Source: Phaseolus vulgaris (lineage: Eukaryota; Streptophyta; Magnoliopsida; Fabales; Fabaceae). From it: 64,000 bases of DNA. Within the stretch, counting starts at the first letter, position 1; each line of letters begins with the position of its first letter. Shown one piece after another: positions 34,386 through 46,000 of the stretch. The notes under the pieces are model-generated. The model did no database searches, was not told the origin of the DNA, and saw only the letters and a list, made by a program, of their open reading frames with translations. Both the position numbers and the translations under genes were made by a program. The stretch lies in NCBI RefSeq assembly GCF_000499845.2, contig NC_023756.2:42037393-42101392 (forward strand), given 5' to 3'.

Positions 34386-34836
34386 CACTATAAAAAACAT
34401 TAAATAATAATTAAATTTAGAAACTAAAAATATTAGTCACTATAGACTAAATTAAATATTAATTTAGTGATTAAAAAATTATTGGTATCTATAATGATTT
34501 CTATTATTAATAAAAAAAATTATAAAATAGTTTTAAATTGGTATTTAAATTAGTTACCAAGGTTTTAGCTACTAATATTTTAGATTGTAAATTAGTCTAT
34601 AAAAGACTAATCATACTAATTTAAAATATAAAGTAGTTAATAACTAAAACCTTGATAGCTAATGGTTAAATATTAATTTAGAAATTACTTTATAAAATTT
34701 TATTAATAATAGAATCAAAATTAGATATAAATAATTTTTTATTTTATAAAATGATTTTTATAATTTAATTAATATAGTAGCTAATTATTTTGGTTTCTAA
34801 AATTAATTTTTGTTTCGTGATTTTCTTTTGTGATGA
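34386..34836. repeat. Inverted-repeat (CACTA-like) element, near complete
   Basis: Outer arms TTAGAAACTAAAAATATTAG and TAATTATTTTGGTTTCTAAA, and an inner palindrome TTACCAAGGTTTTAGCTACT ... GTTAATAACTAAAACCTTGA around 34600. Ends CACTATAAAAAA (34386) and TTTTCTTTTGTG are only loosely CACTA-like, with no matching target duplication. Confidence 0.65.
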
Positions 34837-35788
34837 AGGAGATCATGTTCTTACTTAAATGATTAAACAATTTTTGTGATGAATTTCTTCCTCTCTATTT
34901 TCAACTTATATTGATTTTTCATTTTTTTAGCAACAGAAAAGTTTTTTTCAGAATGTGTTTTTAACCATTAATCTTCATAAAGTCAAAATTTTCACCATAA
35001 AAATTTCGTGACACCACTTTATTCCATGATTACTTTACATTTTATCTCAACATTTTGTAACAACATTTTTTTTAACAATACTACATTAGTAAAACCTTTT
35101 TGTTAAATATGAAGAGTTTAAGAATGCATATTTTCATTATATTCACAAGCTAAAATATTTAAATATTTTAATTTATGCTTTTGAAAACTTATTTTAGTCA
35201 TTTTTAATTAAAACGTTAAATAGATTAATAGACATGGCATTCACCTCTTATAACTTATTTAACATTTTTATTAAAAAAAATAATTTAGAAAAAACATAAA
35301 GTACCAAATTAAAACTTATAAAATTTAATAAACCAAAATACAAAAACACTAAAACATAAAAAGGATTAAAAATAATATTTAGTTTTAAAATTTTATGTTC
35401 AACAATAATGCATATTAATTTATTTTATTACTATATATCCTGAAAATATTTAATATAAAAACTTTATTCACTAGAAAGCTCAAAATAAATAAAGGATTAA
35501 ATCAATAAAGAAAATTAGCACAGTAAATTTATATAATAAAATTTAACTACATGTCATATAGGTTACATTGGCTAATGAAAGATACCAAGATTTCAATATA
35601 TCATAGTATTTCTTTTCTAAATTGAGTGTTTCTGAGAAGTAAATAACATTAATCGGATATTTCTTTTCTAAATTGAGTGTTTCTTAGAAGTAAATACCAT
35701 TAATCGGATAGAGTTAAACGACATAAGACCATTACATATAACTAATTACTAATTCAATAGAAACTTGAAATTTAAGAAAAATAATTTA
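34837..35788. repeat. 3' flank of CRK-3, paralogous to 23141-24086
   Basis: Collinear with the CRK-2 3' flank. A ~50-bp segment with TTTCTTTTCTAAATTGAGTG is repeated in tandem near 35608-35710. Confidence 0.8.
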
Positions 35789-36476
35789 TTATTGAAGAAG
35801 AAATTGACTCGTTGGCATTTCATTAATGAAAAATGGGGTGCTGTGTCATTGGTATGTTGTTTGGAAGGTGGAAATGGTTGTTTGGAAGGTGGAAATGATT
35901 TTGAATCCATTCTTCTATGCGAGAAATATGAAGGTTCATCTAGATCTTGGATCTCACAATTCAACCAAAGGATTGTTGCTAAAATATGAAACAACTTCCA
36001 TCATTGTTGGTCTCATTAGGATTGTGATGAACACATAATAAAGTGCATTTAATAACTACTTGTTTAAAATATTTTTCTTTAATAGTGGGGTCTAATATGC
36101 ACATAGTTTGATCCCTCCATCTCCAAACCTAACAAATTTTGAATTAAAATTCTAAATTAGCATTGTAATTGAATCAATCCAAATGATGATTGAAGATGTC
36201 AAGAACAACAATTCCTTTTTTTATGATATACTTACATTAGTTAAAAGGCCGTCACCGGTACTATGTGGTTGATCATAAGAATTTGTATTCATTTTTCCAG
36301 TAATAATTTCTAAAATCATTACTCCAAAACTGAAAACTCTGACTTTTCTGAAAAATGTCCGAGCATTGCATATTCCGGAGACATGTAACCACTACAAAAA
36401 TATTAATATAGTCAAAACATATTTTGTGGAGAAGTAAAGATGAAATGATAGGGAATTTTTTTTGTCTGAAACGTTA

Positions 36477-36647
<171 letters not shown>

Positions 36648-37007
36648 TCAAGCAATCCCTCCAATTATGTTATATCTTTAATACCACCTTAACATATTTG
36701 CTTGTTAAGGATCTACAGATTCAAGTGAGAGATGTAAGTGTAAAATATACACCACAAGAAATAATGATGGTAGAGTCCCCAAAAGAGAGACGCAAAGAGC
36801 AAAAGAGAGACGCTACATGGGGTAAGTGTGGACTTAGCGTCCCAATAGAAATGAAATCAAATCTTGTGGTGACTATGCATTAGAGACAATCTCCAATGGG
36901 ACACAAGTTTACAAGGTAGTGTTGGCTAAGCCTACATAAAGAAAAATATATTATTTTACCATAGCGTAGGTTTGGAAGACACTAAAATGGATATAAAATT
37001 AAATAAT

Positions 37008-37346
37008 TATTAAGAAGTGGACTTTAAGCCTAACTCAACCTCATATACTATGAAATGTTCTAATATCTAGTCAATGTGGGATCTCCAACACACAACCCTC
37101 ACACCGAAGCTACAAACTCGTGTGTGGAACTATATATTGTGGGTGTTCGATAACGGCTCGATAGCGAGTGACTTGATAAGCCCAACAAACAATTGCTAGG
37201 ATAGGCTCGAAATGGCTCTGATATCATATTAAAAAGTGGACTTTAAGCATAACTCAACCTCATAAAACTGACTTATAAGGTGAGGTTTGCACCCACTTAT
37301 ATACTACGAAATGTCCTAACTTCTAGTCGATGTGAGATCTCCAACA
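37008..37346 (-). mobile_element. TRIM retroelement (complete)
   Basis: 339 bp, target duplication ATAAT (37003-37007 and 37347-37351). On the minus strand: LTR starting TGTTGGAGATCTCACATCGA, primer site TGATATCAGAGCCATTTCGA (iMet type), short interior with TAGGATAGGCTC on plus, second shorter LTR ending at 37008. No coding capacity, as expected for a TRIM. Confidence 0.87.
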
Positions 37347-37438
37347 ATAATTAAACTTAGTTTCACTGTTGGAGACACTACGTGAAAAAACAAATGTGAG
37401 TAAATATTCACCATTGGGGACATTGCTTAGGAATAAAT

Positions 37439-38504
37439 TGTTGAACAAGATGCTTTGATGTCTCCAAATCCAAAAGGAAAGCTTGAAGACCTTGCTGCGT
37501 GTGTGTGTGTTGTCTAGTTGTTTGAAACTTGTTAATTCACTCCTTAAGTTGATCCAAGTTCATTTGAATCTTTAACATTTTGAAAAGATGTGTTTTCTGA
37601 AAAGCTGCCAAAAATTCAACAGGTTGTTTTTCAAAACAACAGGTTGTTTTACCTTAACTGTTTTTGAAAAACTTGGTTGACTTTGCTGTCAAACCAAAAC
37701 AATCGATTGTTTCGACAAAACAACCGATTGTTTTCCTGCAAACCTTAACAGAATTCTGTTAAGCAGTTTTAATATGTTTTAAATGATCCTAACTAACTTG
37801 GCTCCTTTATTAAATGCTTTTGACCACTTGGTGGGTCTATATAAAGGTGGTTTTACGCTCCTAATCTTGAAGTAACAAAAAGAGTTTATCAAAACAGTTT
37901 TTCCAAGATTTGAAAGAGCTTTGGATCATTCTTAAGTGTGTGGAATAGGATTGGGTTGTAATTCTGAACTTTAAGCTTTCTAATACCCAGGTGTATTCTA
38001 TTCCCTTCTTCCTTGATTACTGTATTTTTGTAGTTGTGTTGCCAAGAAGTGTTGTGTGTTCTTGAGGTGTTCAAGATCAACATTCTTGGTGTGGTTTGCC
38101 AAAGGTAGTGTGTTTCTTGAGGGGTTCAAGGTCACTACTTTGGTGAGTGGTGTTTGTAATCTGGTTTTGATTGCATAGTGGAATACCCAGTGGTTTCTGG
38201 GGACTGGATGTAGCTCTTGGTGTAAGAGTGAACCAGTATAAATTGCTTGCGTGCTTTTCTCTTACCCTTAACTCTTTAAATTCTGTTTTTAAGTTGTTTT
38301 TATAAACTGCAGATAAAAACAACCGATTGTTTCGAAGAAACAACCGATTGTTTTTCTGATATCATCTTAAAACAGTTTTGGTTCTTTGGTTCCTTGATTC
38401 TTTTCTCTGTAATTCAGCATTGAATTTCATTATACCTTCAAAGTTTGCGAAAATCCCCCTTAAACAATTCACCCCCCTCTCGTTTAAGGTCATACATTCT
38501 AACA
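37439..38504 (+). repeat. Element D 5' LTR (1,066 bp)
   Basis: TGTTGAACAAG ... TTCTAACA. A TATA box CTATATAAAGG lies near 37839. It contains octamer doublets at 37701/37722 and 38321/38342 and a 20-bp-spaced pair at 37618/37638. Confidence 0.93.
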
Positions 38505-38564
38505 ATTGGCATCAAGAGCTTGGTTCTTGAAAGATATTCAAGTTTTGATCCTAGATCTTTTTCT

Positions 38565-39983
38565 ATGGCTGAAAAACTACCTTTTGGGGAGGGTGCCTCA
38601 ATTAACAGGCCACCTCTGTTTTGTGGACTGAATTATCAAATATGGAAGGTTAGAATGAAATTCTTTGTTGAATCTATAGATAGAAAAATATGGAATGTTA
38701 TTACAAATAGCTATCTCATGCCTATATATGAAAATGTTTCTTCTGAAATAAAACATCTTGATTGTGTAGCTATGCACATCATTGTATCTGCACTTGAGTC
38801 TAATGAATTGCTCAAGGTTTCAGAATGTAGTTCTGCAAAAGAAATGTGGAATACCCTTGAAGAGTATCACAAGAATCCAAGGAGAGCCTTGATGGACAAA
38901 GAAGAATCTTCTGCTGAATCTTTCTCTTCAGAATCCAGAAAGGAGGTTTGTCTTATGACAAAAGAAGAATTTGGATCAAGTCAAGCTGCTGGGAACAAAA
39001 AATGTCAATACTCAAGTGATGAGAGTGAAGAAGAAACATTTAGGTTGTTGTTTAAGAAATTCAGCAAGTCCCTAAAGAAGAGAAACAACAAAAGTGACTC
39101 ATTCAACAGGTATGATAACAAGAAACCTACTGAGTTTAACACTAACAAATATACATGCTTTGGATGTGGTGAATAGGGTCATATTAAAACTGAATGTCCC
39201 AACAAAAAGAAGAAAAACTTCAAGAAGCATGAGAAGAAAGGAAAATCAAGAAGAGCTTATAATGATGACTCATCAAGCTCCTCTTCAAGTGATGAAGAAG
39301 AAGCAAATTTATGTCAAATGACAAGACAAGAAAGTGACACAAGCAGTGTAAGTTCAAGCTCTTCCATTAATGTTGAAAATTATAGCCAACTTCTTGAGGC
39401 CTTCAATGAGACTCATGAAGAAGCTAATAGGTTGGCCATTTTGAACAATCGGTTGAAAGGTTTAAACAACTGGTTGGAAAATCGAGTCAAGACTTTGGAA
39501 GAAGAGTTGAACCATTCAAAAACAGATTTTGAAAGTTTGGAAATGATTTACAAAAACTCTTCTTGCAAGTGTGATTCTAGCTTTTGTGAAAATTGTGAAT
39601 CTCTTCAAAAGAAGGTTCACTATCTTTTAAAAACCATGGACAAGTTTTCCAAAGGCCAATCCAATCTTGAAACTGTTCTTGCTTCTCAAAAATGTGTTTT
39701 TGGCAAGGCTGGGTTGGGGTTTAATCCAAACAGCAAGAACAAATCTGTTTCAAAACCCTTTTCAAGTTTCTTTGAAAATCAACCTGTTGTTTTATCGAAA
39801 CAACCGATTGAAATTTGTCATTACTGCATGAAAAGGGGCCACACTATTAGATTCTGCAGAGTAAGAAGGTTTTCTGTTCCTAAAGGTATTGTGAAATGGG
39901 TTCCTAAGGTTTCTAAGGTTCCTAAGGCTCCTACTAACATCATTGGACCCAAATTCATAAGGGGACCAAATATTGCTTCTTAA
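38565..39983 (+). pseudogene. Element D gag, one in-frame stop
   Basis: Copia nucleocapsid polyprotein. The ATG chosen is MAEKLPFGEGASINRPP at 38565, aligned with the element C start; the open frame upstream (to 38445) overlaps the LTR. Middle UBN2 sequence is deleted after MWNTLEEYHKN. The first CCHC knuckle (CFGCGE, stop, GHIKTEC) is interrupted by TAG at 39174-39176; the same frame then continues 47 codons to the next Met and on to 39983. It shows a serine-rich acidic patch, leucine heptads (NNRLKGLNNWLENRVKTLEE), and a second knuckle CHYCMKRGHTIRFC near 39818. Two knuckles separated by a coiled coil match element C. One stop aside, this gag is well kept. Confidence 0.88.
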
Positions 39984-40856
39984 TCTTTGCTTGTAGGGAT
40001 CTTTGGCAGCCAAGAATCATTTTTGGACTTGAAGAATGACTGCTAAAGGGAAGAATATCAAGAGCAAAGACAATCTTTGTACCTACACTTTCAATTGTAT
40101 ATGTCTTGCAAGGTTATTTGAAAGTCAAGAGACATCTTGGCACATGCATAGTGGGTGCTTAAAAGAGAAACTTCAAGAATAAAGAGAGTATGTGTATTTT
40201 CATTTCTCAATTTATGTAAGTGTGCCTTGTGACCATATGAACATCTCAAAGTCTTCCTTTTAAGTGAATCTATTGGGGTTCTCTGTGCAAAGGTATGAAC
40301 AAATTGCATACTGCATTAAAAAATGTTCTTTTTGCTGTCACAGTAAAACAACCGATTGTTTTTCCTCTGGCATCTTTGTATAATGCTGTCAAGTTTGCTT
40401 ATGCATGATTAAACCATTTCTCTTTTTCAAATCTTGCTTTTGGACAAATATACATTCAGTGTGCCTTAAAATTTGATAATAAAAGTTATATCCATTTGTT
40501 TTCTTGAAAACTCTATGTCATGTTCTATTCTTGAAATGTCATCATTGTTTATACTGCTGGACTACTTTATTATCATTCTTATTTCTGCTTTGTACAACCC
40601 TTCTCATTGTCTATTTGTAGATCAAATAGGGGGAGAAGTTTATGCTTGATTTGGTTGTATAGTTAGCTTTAAAACTGATGCATTATGTTGTTGCTTCTCT
40701 GCACTTGAAAGCACTTGATTACTTCAATTTTTCTGGTTTTTCTGCTAATGTTGTATATGCAGAAAACTGGTTTGTGTGTGTCTTGTTATCTTGTTGCTAT
40801 ACTTGCTTTGTATATGCATCAATTATGTGTTATAGGACCCTTCAAGTACAGGTGAT

Positions 40857-41443
40857 ATGATGAAGAATGATCAAAGTTCTACAAAGGTTCATGCAAAAGA
40901 AGATGAGCAGAACATCACCTTGGAGAAGCTGAAATGCTGTCCAGAAAAACAACCGATTGTTTTTGCGAAACAACCGGTTGAAATTCTGCAACAGGAAGAG
41001 CTACCAAAGGAATGGAGAATTCCAAGGGATCTTTCAGTGGAGAACATCATTGGATGCAAATGGTTTTCAGACACAAGCTGGATGAATCTGGAGTAATCAC
41101 AAGGAACAAGGCAAGGCTTGTGGCTAAAGGTTATCATCAAGAACAAGGCATAGATTATGGTGAAATCTTTGCTCCAGTTGCAAGATTAGAAGCTGTAAGG
41201 TTGCTGCTGGCTTTTGCTTGTTTGAGGGGATTCAAATTGTTTCAAATGGATGTTAAGAGTGTTTTCCTCAATGGAATCATCAATGAGGAAGTCTATGTTG
41301 AACAACCATCGGGCTTTGAAGATCATCAACATCTTAACCATGTATACAAGCTGAAAAAGGCCTTGTATGGGCTTAAGCAAGCTCCAAGGCAGTGTGGTAT
41401 GAGAGGCTTAGTAACTTGTATATGTTCATCCTTTGTAAAGTAA
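40857..41443 (+). pseudogene. Element D pol fragment (pre-RT and RT N-terminus)
   Basis: The first frame (40857-41096) ends in a phrase usual just upstream of copia reverse transcriptase ([16 protein letters not shown]) and is joined directly to the RT start. A shift leads into frame 41012-41443 with [52 protein letters not shown] and [12 protein letters not shown]. The YVDD box and RNase H are missing. An octamer doublet (40951/40972) lies in the open frame and encodes KQPIVFAKQPV. Confidence 0.82.
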
Positions 41444-42551
41444 GTTGTATATGTTCATCCTATGCTTTTGGCTTCATAAGACCAAATGAGATTCTAAACA
41501 TGCTAGAGGTAATCCAAAGGTATGAATGTATTTCATTATGCATTTCCCATCACTTTGAAAGATGATTTGCTTTGAAAATTAACATTTTTTTTGCTGTCTC
41601 AGAAAAACAACCGATTGTTTTCACGAAACAACCGATTGTTTTACCTCTGGAACATTTGAATAAAACTGTTATGATTTCTTATGCATGATTACAACTGTTT
41701 ATTTTCTTTCTTAACTCATTATGAGTCAAATATGCATTCTTTGTGCCTCTGAATTAGATCATAAAGAGATATATTCTTTGTCATCCTTGAAATTCAAATC
41801 TTTTTATGAGTGACAACCACATTGGTGATCATGGGGTTGATGAATATTTGTGAATGTATCTTTGGATTATCTGGAAGGTTTGTTCTTAACAGAAGAAAGA
41901 ATATTTCTACCAAATCCACCTCTTGAGCAATCATTTGACCAACTTGAATTGCTGAATGAAGAAAAGATAGGGGGAGAAATTGTGGTCTCCTTGCTGAAAT
42001 TTCTGGGGTCTATGGTACTTTGATTTTGCTGCTGTCATAGCTCTGATACACCATAGATCTTTGCTGCAATTCTGATATGGTATCAAAGATTTGTTGCTGC
42101 AATGGTGCTGCTACAACACACAGGTTTTATGGTTTATCATGTTGCTGCTATATGCTGGTTTTCAATGCTGGAAATTATGTTGTTTGTATCCCTTTTTTCA
42201 TTCTATTTGAGAAGACAAATAGGGGGAGAATGGTGTGGTTTTATGTGTTGTGTTGCTACTGCTACACTATGGTGTTATCTGGTTTTATCATGGTTTAAAT
42301 TTTGTTGTTTCCATGCTCTTATTCACCATAAGTTCTGCTGCACACCAGTCTCATTTTGGCACTGGTTTTTATGGTTATTTGACTGGTTTTTCTGCTTAAA
42401 GGCTTATGCAGAAAACTGGTTTTGTGTGCCTTGGTATCCTGCTGGTATACTTGCTTTGTATATGCACAAATTCTGTTTTGCAGGACCTTTCAAGTTCAAA
42501 AACAACAACACAAACAAACCAGGGATTTGTCTTCATCAAATAGGGGGAGAT
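41444..42551 (+). other. Element D 3' spacer
   Basis: Non-coding stretch between RT and 3' LTR, T-rich, with repeated TGTTGCTGC / TTGCTGCTA phrases (42050-42160), several AAATAGGGGGAGA phrases and an octamer doublet at 41609/41630. The open frame at 42102-42557 is low-complexity and not supported as a gene. Confidence 0.6.
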
Positions 42552-43512
42552 TGTTGAACAAGATGCTTTGATGTCTCCAAATCCAAAAGGAAAGCTTGAA
42601 GACCTTGCTGTTGCGTGTGTGTGTTGTCTAGTTGTTTGAAACTTGTTAATTCACTCCTTAAGTTGATCCAAGTTCATTTGAATCTTTAACATTTTGAAAA
42701 GATGTGTTTTCTGAAAAGCTGTCAAAAATTCAACAGGTTGTTTTACCTTAGGTGTTTTTGAAAAACTTGGTTGACTTTGCTGTCAAACCAAAACAATCGA
42801 TTGTTTCGACAAAACAACCGATTGTTTTCCTGCAAACCTTAACAGAATTATGTTAAGCAGTTTTAATATGCTTTAAATGATCCTAACTAACTTGGCTCCT
42901 TTATTAAATGCTTTTGACCACTTGGTGGGTCTATATAAAGGTGGTTTTACGCTCCTAATCTTGAAGTAACAGAAAGAGTTTATCAAAACAGTTTTTCCAA
43001 GATTTGAAAGAGCTTTGGATCATTCTTAAGTGTGTGGAATAGGATTGGGTTGTAATTCTGAACTTTAAGCTTTCTAATACCCAGGTGTATTCTATTCCCT
43101 TCTTCCTTGATTACTGTATTTCTGTAGTTGTGTTGCAAATGAGTGTTGTGTGTTCTTGAGGTGTTCAAGATCAACATTCTTGGTGTGGTTTGCCAAAGGT
43201 AGTGTGTTTCTTGAGGGGTTCAAGGTCACTACTTTGGTGTGTGGTGTTTGTAATCTGGTTTTGATTGCATAGTGGAATACCCAGTGGTTTCTAGGGACTG
43301 GATGTAGCTCTTGGTGTAAGAGTGAACCGATTGTTTCGAAACAATCGATTGTTTTTCTGATATCATCTTAAAACAGTTTTGGTTCTTTGGTTCCTTGATT
43401 CTTTTCTCTGTAATTCAGCATTGAATTTCATTATACCTTCAAAGTTTGCGAAAATCCCCTTAAACAATTCACCCCCCCCCCCCTCTCTCGTTTAAGGTCA
43501 TACATTCTAACA
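42552..43512 (+). repeat. Element D 3' LTR (961 bp)
   Basis: Very similar to the 5' LTR but about 105 bp shorter: one ~20-bp unit is missing near 42733, and about 95 bp is missing after AGTGAACC (43328), which removes part of an octamer doublet. A C run of 11 lies near 43472. Confidence 0.93.
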
Positions 43513-44959
43513 TAAATATGAGTAAAATGCACTTAAGGAGAACGAAATGGCCACAAAGAAAAAGTAGGGTTTTTGGGAGGAATTTCGGGATTATGAGTTT
43601 GAAAGTGTGAGACAGAAATGAAAAGTTGAAAGTGTGAGAAAATGAAAGTGTGAAACAAAAATATTAAACATTTTTGTTTCTCATTAAATAACTTATAGTG
43701 GTTAAAGATGACAATAAACGTTCACGTCACCTTAGTGTCGTCTAAACCTATGCTAAATGTAATACAATATTAACTTACATCCACTTTGTGTCCCCCTTCT
43801 CGATGCAGTATTATTTTGCAACTTGTTTTTTGAGTGCATCTACTTTGTGTCCTCATTCTAGACACTAACTTATTATTATTATTATTTTAATAATTTTTAA
43901 CTTGCATCCACTTTGTGTCCCCATTCTAGACTCAATATTATTCTGTCACTTAATATTTTTTTTCATTTCTTCTATTTTGTGTCCCTATTCTAGACGCTAA
44001 CTTATTATTATTATTTTAATAATTTTTAGTGTGAGTTAAAGATCTCCATTGTGGACACAATATTTGACATTAATTTTTGTTTCCAACTTGATTAGACTTC
44101 ACCCATGCTAGTGGTTTCTTTTTTATAACCCTCACTTTTTGTTGGCAGCTAAAATGGATTTTTCTTGTAGTGATATAACACAAATTCTATACATAAATAA
44201 CTAACGATAGAGAGATTAAGGGTAGAAAAAGTCAAAAAATAAAAGTTAGTCAAGTCTCTTGTTCGGCACATATTCATAAATAAGTATTTTGTTTTGGTCT
44301 TCAAGGCAAAAGTCAATGAATGTCACAAGATTTATGTGTTGAAGTTTGGCTATCAATAAAACTTCATTCTTGAATTCATTTGCACCTTGCTTAGAGCTTT
44401 TTGTGAGGTTTTTTACCGCTATTTGTCGACCATCAAGGAGAATACCCCAAAAATCAAATCATCATTTAGGTGAAAAGATGAACAAAAAACTAATATGTCA
44501 TATTTAATCACCTTATAAACTTCTCCAAATCTACCTTTTCCGATCCTATTTTCACTTGAAAAGTTGTTTGTTGCGACTTTAGTTACTACCAAATTAAATT
44601 GCAAAGGCTCCAAAGTGACACTTTCATGACCAACTGAATAAAGTATACAAAATTGAATTGTAAAATTAACAAATGTTAAATATTCTGAAATTTAAAAGCA
44701 TAAGTTTAACATGTTTTTTTAACAATACTTACAATTTTCTTTTAGAATAGTTTTAACACTTTTTCTTCCTTTGCTCTTTATCAAATAGTAGCCAAAAAGA
44801 AGAGTATCATTGCATGGGTACAATAATTAAGATCATTATTCGCAAGTGTACTTTTCTTTTTTGTGCAAAATAATTAACACAAATAAAGTATAGTCAGTTG
44901 ATCATGATATATAAATTCATAATGTTTAAAATTTATTTATTTTATAAATAATCTATGTC

Positions 44960-46000
44960 ATTTTATGATTGGGCCAGATAGTCATTTTCACCATGTTTAA
45001 TTTTTCACAATCTGCGATAATAGGTGAAGGATACCAGTGCTCCTTCTTTCATCACATATATAAACAATTTCATTCAACACAAAATTTCAATTCCTTCACC
45101 ATTAAAAAATAAATATATATTCTTTTACTAGCACTATTTTATCATATCACAATTATCATCTTATCTCACATTCTTTGTTCTCTTCTAATCTCTATTATGT
45201 ATTCAAACACCACACAGGTCCTATAAACTTCTAATAAATGACTAATTTAGCGTCATGAACTATTTGAACCATGGATCATACTAGTTTCCAAACTTTTCCA
45301 CAAAACAAGGTGTCAAGAACTACAATCTTATAAGCGTGTGTTTTGACTGTAAGGGTAACATGTGTTTGCTTGATACCTCATGTGAAATAGAAAACCATAA
45401 CCATTTTAAGAGTTCTTCTAATTCATTAAAATATGCTAACAAATTCCCTTCATAAAAGTAAATGCATGCCCCTTCAAAGATAGGGAATGCTGAAATTTAA
45501 GGTTTTGTTATTAGAAACCAACAATAGAAAGTTAAGATGGTTCTTGACACCTTCTCTCTTGGGTTTCAAAAATCAGAGTTAATCATTTACTACGAAATTC
45601 TTGGATAAAAATTATGGAAAAAAACAATTGCGCAATACGCCATTCTTATGTCATTTTTATATGACTCTAACATGGGAGAGAGCATAGGGAAAAGTGACAA
45701 CAACTGCACCACATCGTTCGAAGATGATTGATGAAGTAACTTCATACTTCATTTGAATGAAGGCCATCACATATGATGGCAACAGAAGCCATCACAAATT
45801 TTTAATCTCTTTGTTACTCACAAACCTAAAGGATTACACAAATTTTACACTACAAAACTTATCAAAGTCAAAACCCTTCGCAAACAATTATAAAAAAACA
45901 TTGAAGAACAGTTATAAGAAAAAGAAAGCTCGGACACGAAGAACACGTTATAAAAAAAAAAACTAAAAATTATTACAATGAGAGAAGAATGTACCTGAGA
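44960..46000. other. Intergenic, nothing recognisable
   Basis: Homology to the CRK-2 intron stops near 44960. Frames here are short (e.g. 45757-45966, lysine-rich) and unsupported. Confidence 0.5.

Larger units (their letters stand above)
37439..43512 (+). mobile_element. Copia element D (nested in the CACTA element)
   Basis: Target duplication TAAAT (37434-37438, 43513-43517). 5' LTR 37439-38504, 3' LTR 42552-43512, primer site CAATTGGCATCAAGAGCT after the 5' LTR, polypurine tract ATAGGGGGAGAT before the 3' LTR. Gag is nearly intact; protease, integrase and most of reverse transcriptase are deleted. Short copies of the polypurine phrase (AAATAGGGGGAGAA) also occur at 40625, 41967 and 42217 within the long 3' spacer. 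Confidence 0.93.
36750..44172. mobile_element. Nonautonomous CACTA transposon carrying a TRIM and copia D
   Basis: Terminal inverted repeats CACCACAAGAAA (36750) and TTTCTTGTAGTG (ending 44172), with the 3-bp target duplication ATA at 36747-36749 and 44173-44175. The intact paralogous intron in CRK-2 (around 25040) shows the empty site. Subterminal motifs repeat on the right (ATCCACTTTGTGTCCCC, CATTCTAGACACTAAC, TATTCTAGACGCTAAC; 43775-44060) and, inverted or diverged, on the left (GACTTAGCGTCCCAATAG, CTCCAATGGGACACAAG). Without its two insertions it is about 1.0 kb. No transposase is seen. Confidence 0.88.

Noticed and set aside
40350..40357. Counting the single octamer at 40350 as a doublet
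   Set aside because: No second octamer at 21 bp on either side.
42077..42557. Membrane protein gene in the element D spacer
   Set aside because: T-rich spacer translates to hydrophobic residues in two frames; it ends in the copia polypurine tract.
45757..45966. Small basic protein gene
   Set aside because: Lysine-rich translation of A-rich DNA without any family resemblance.
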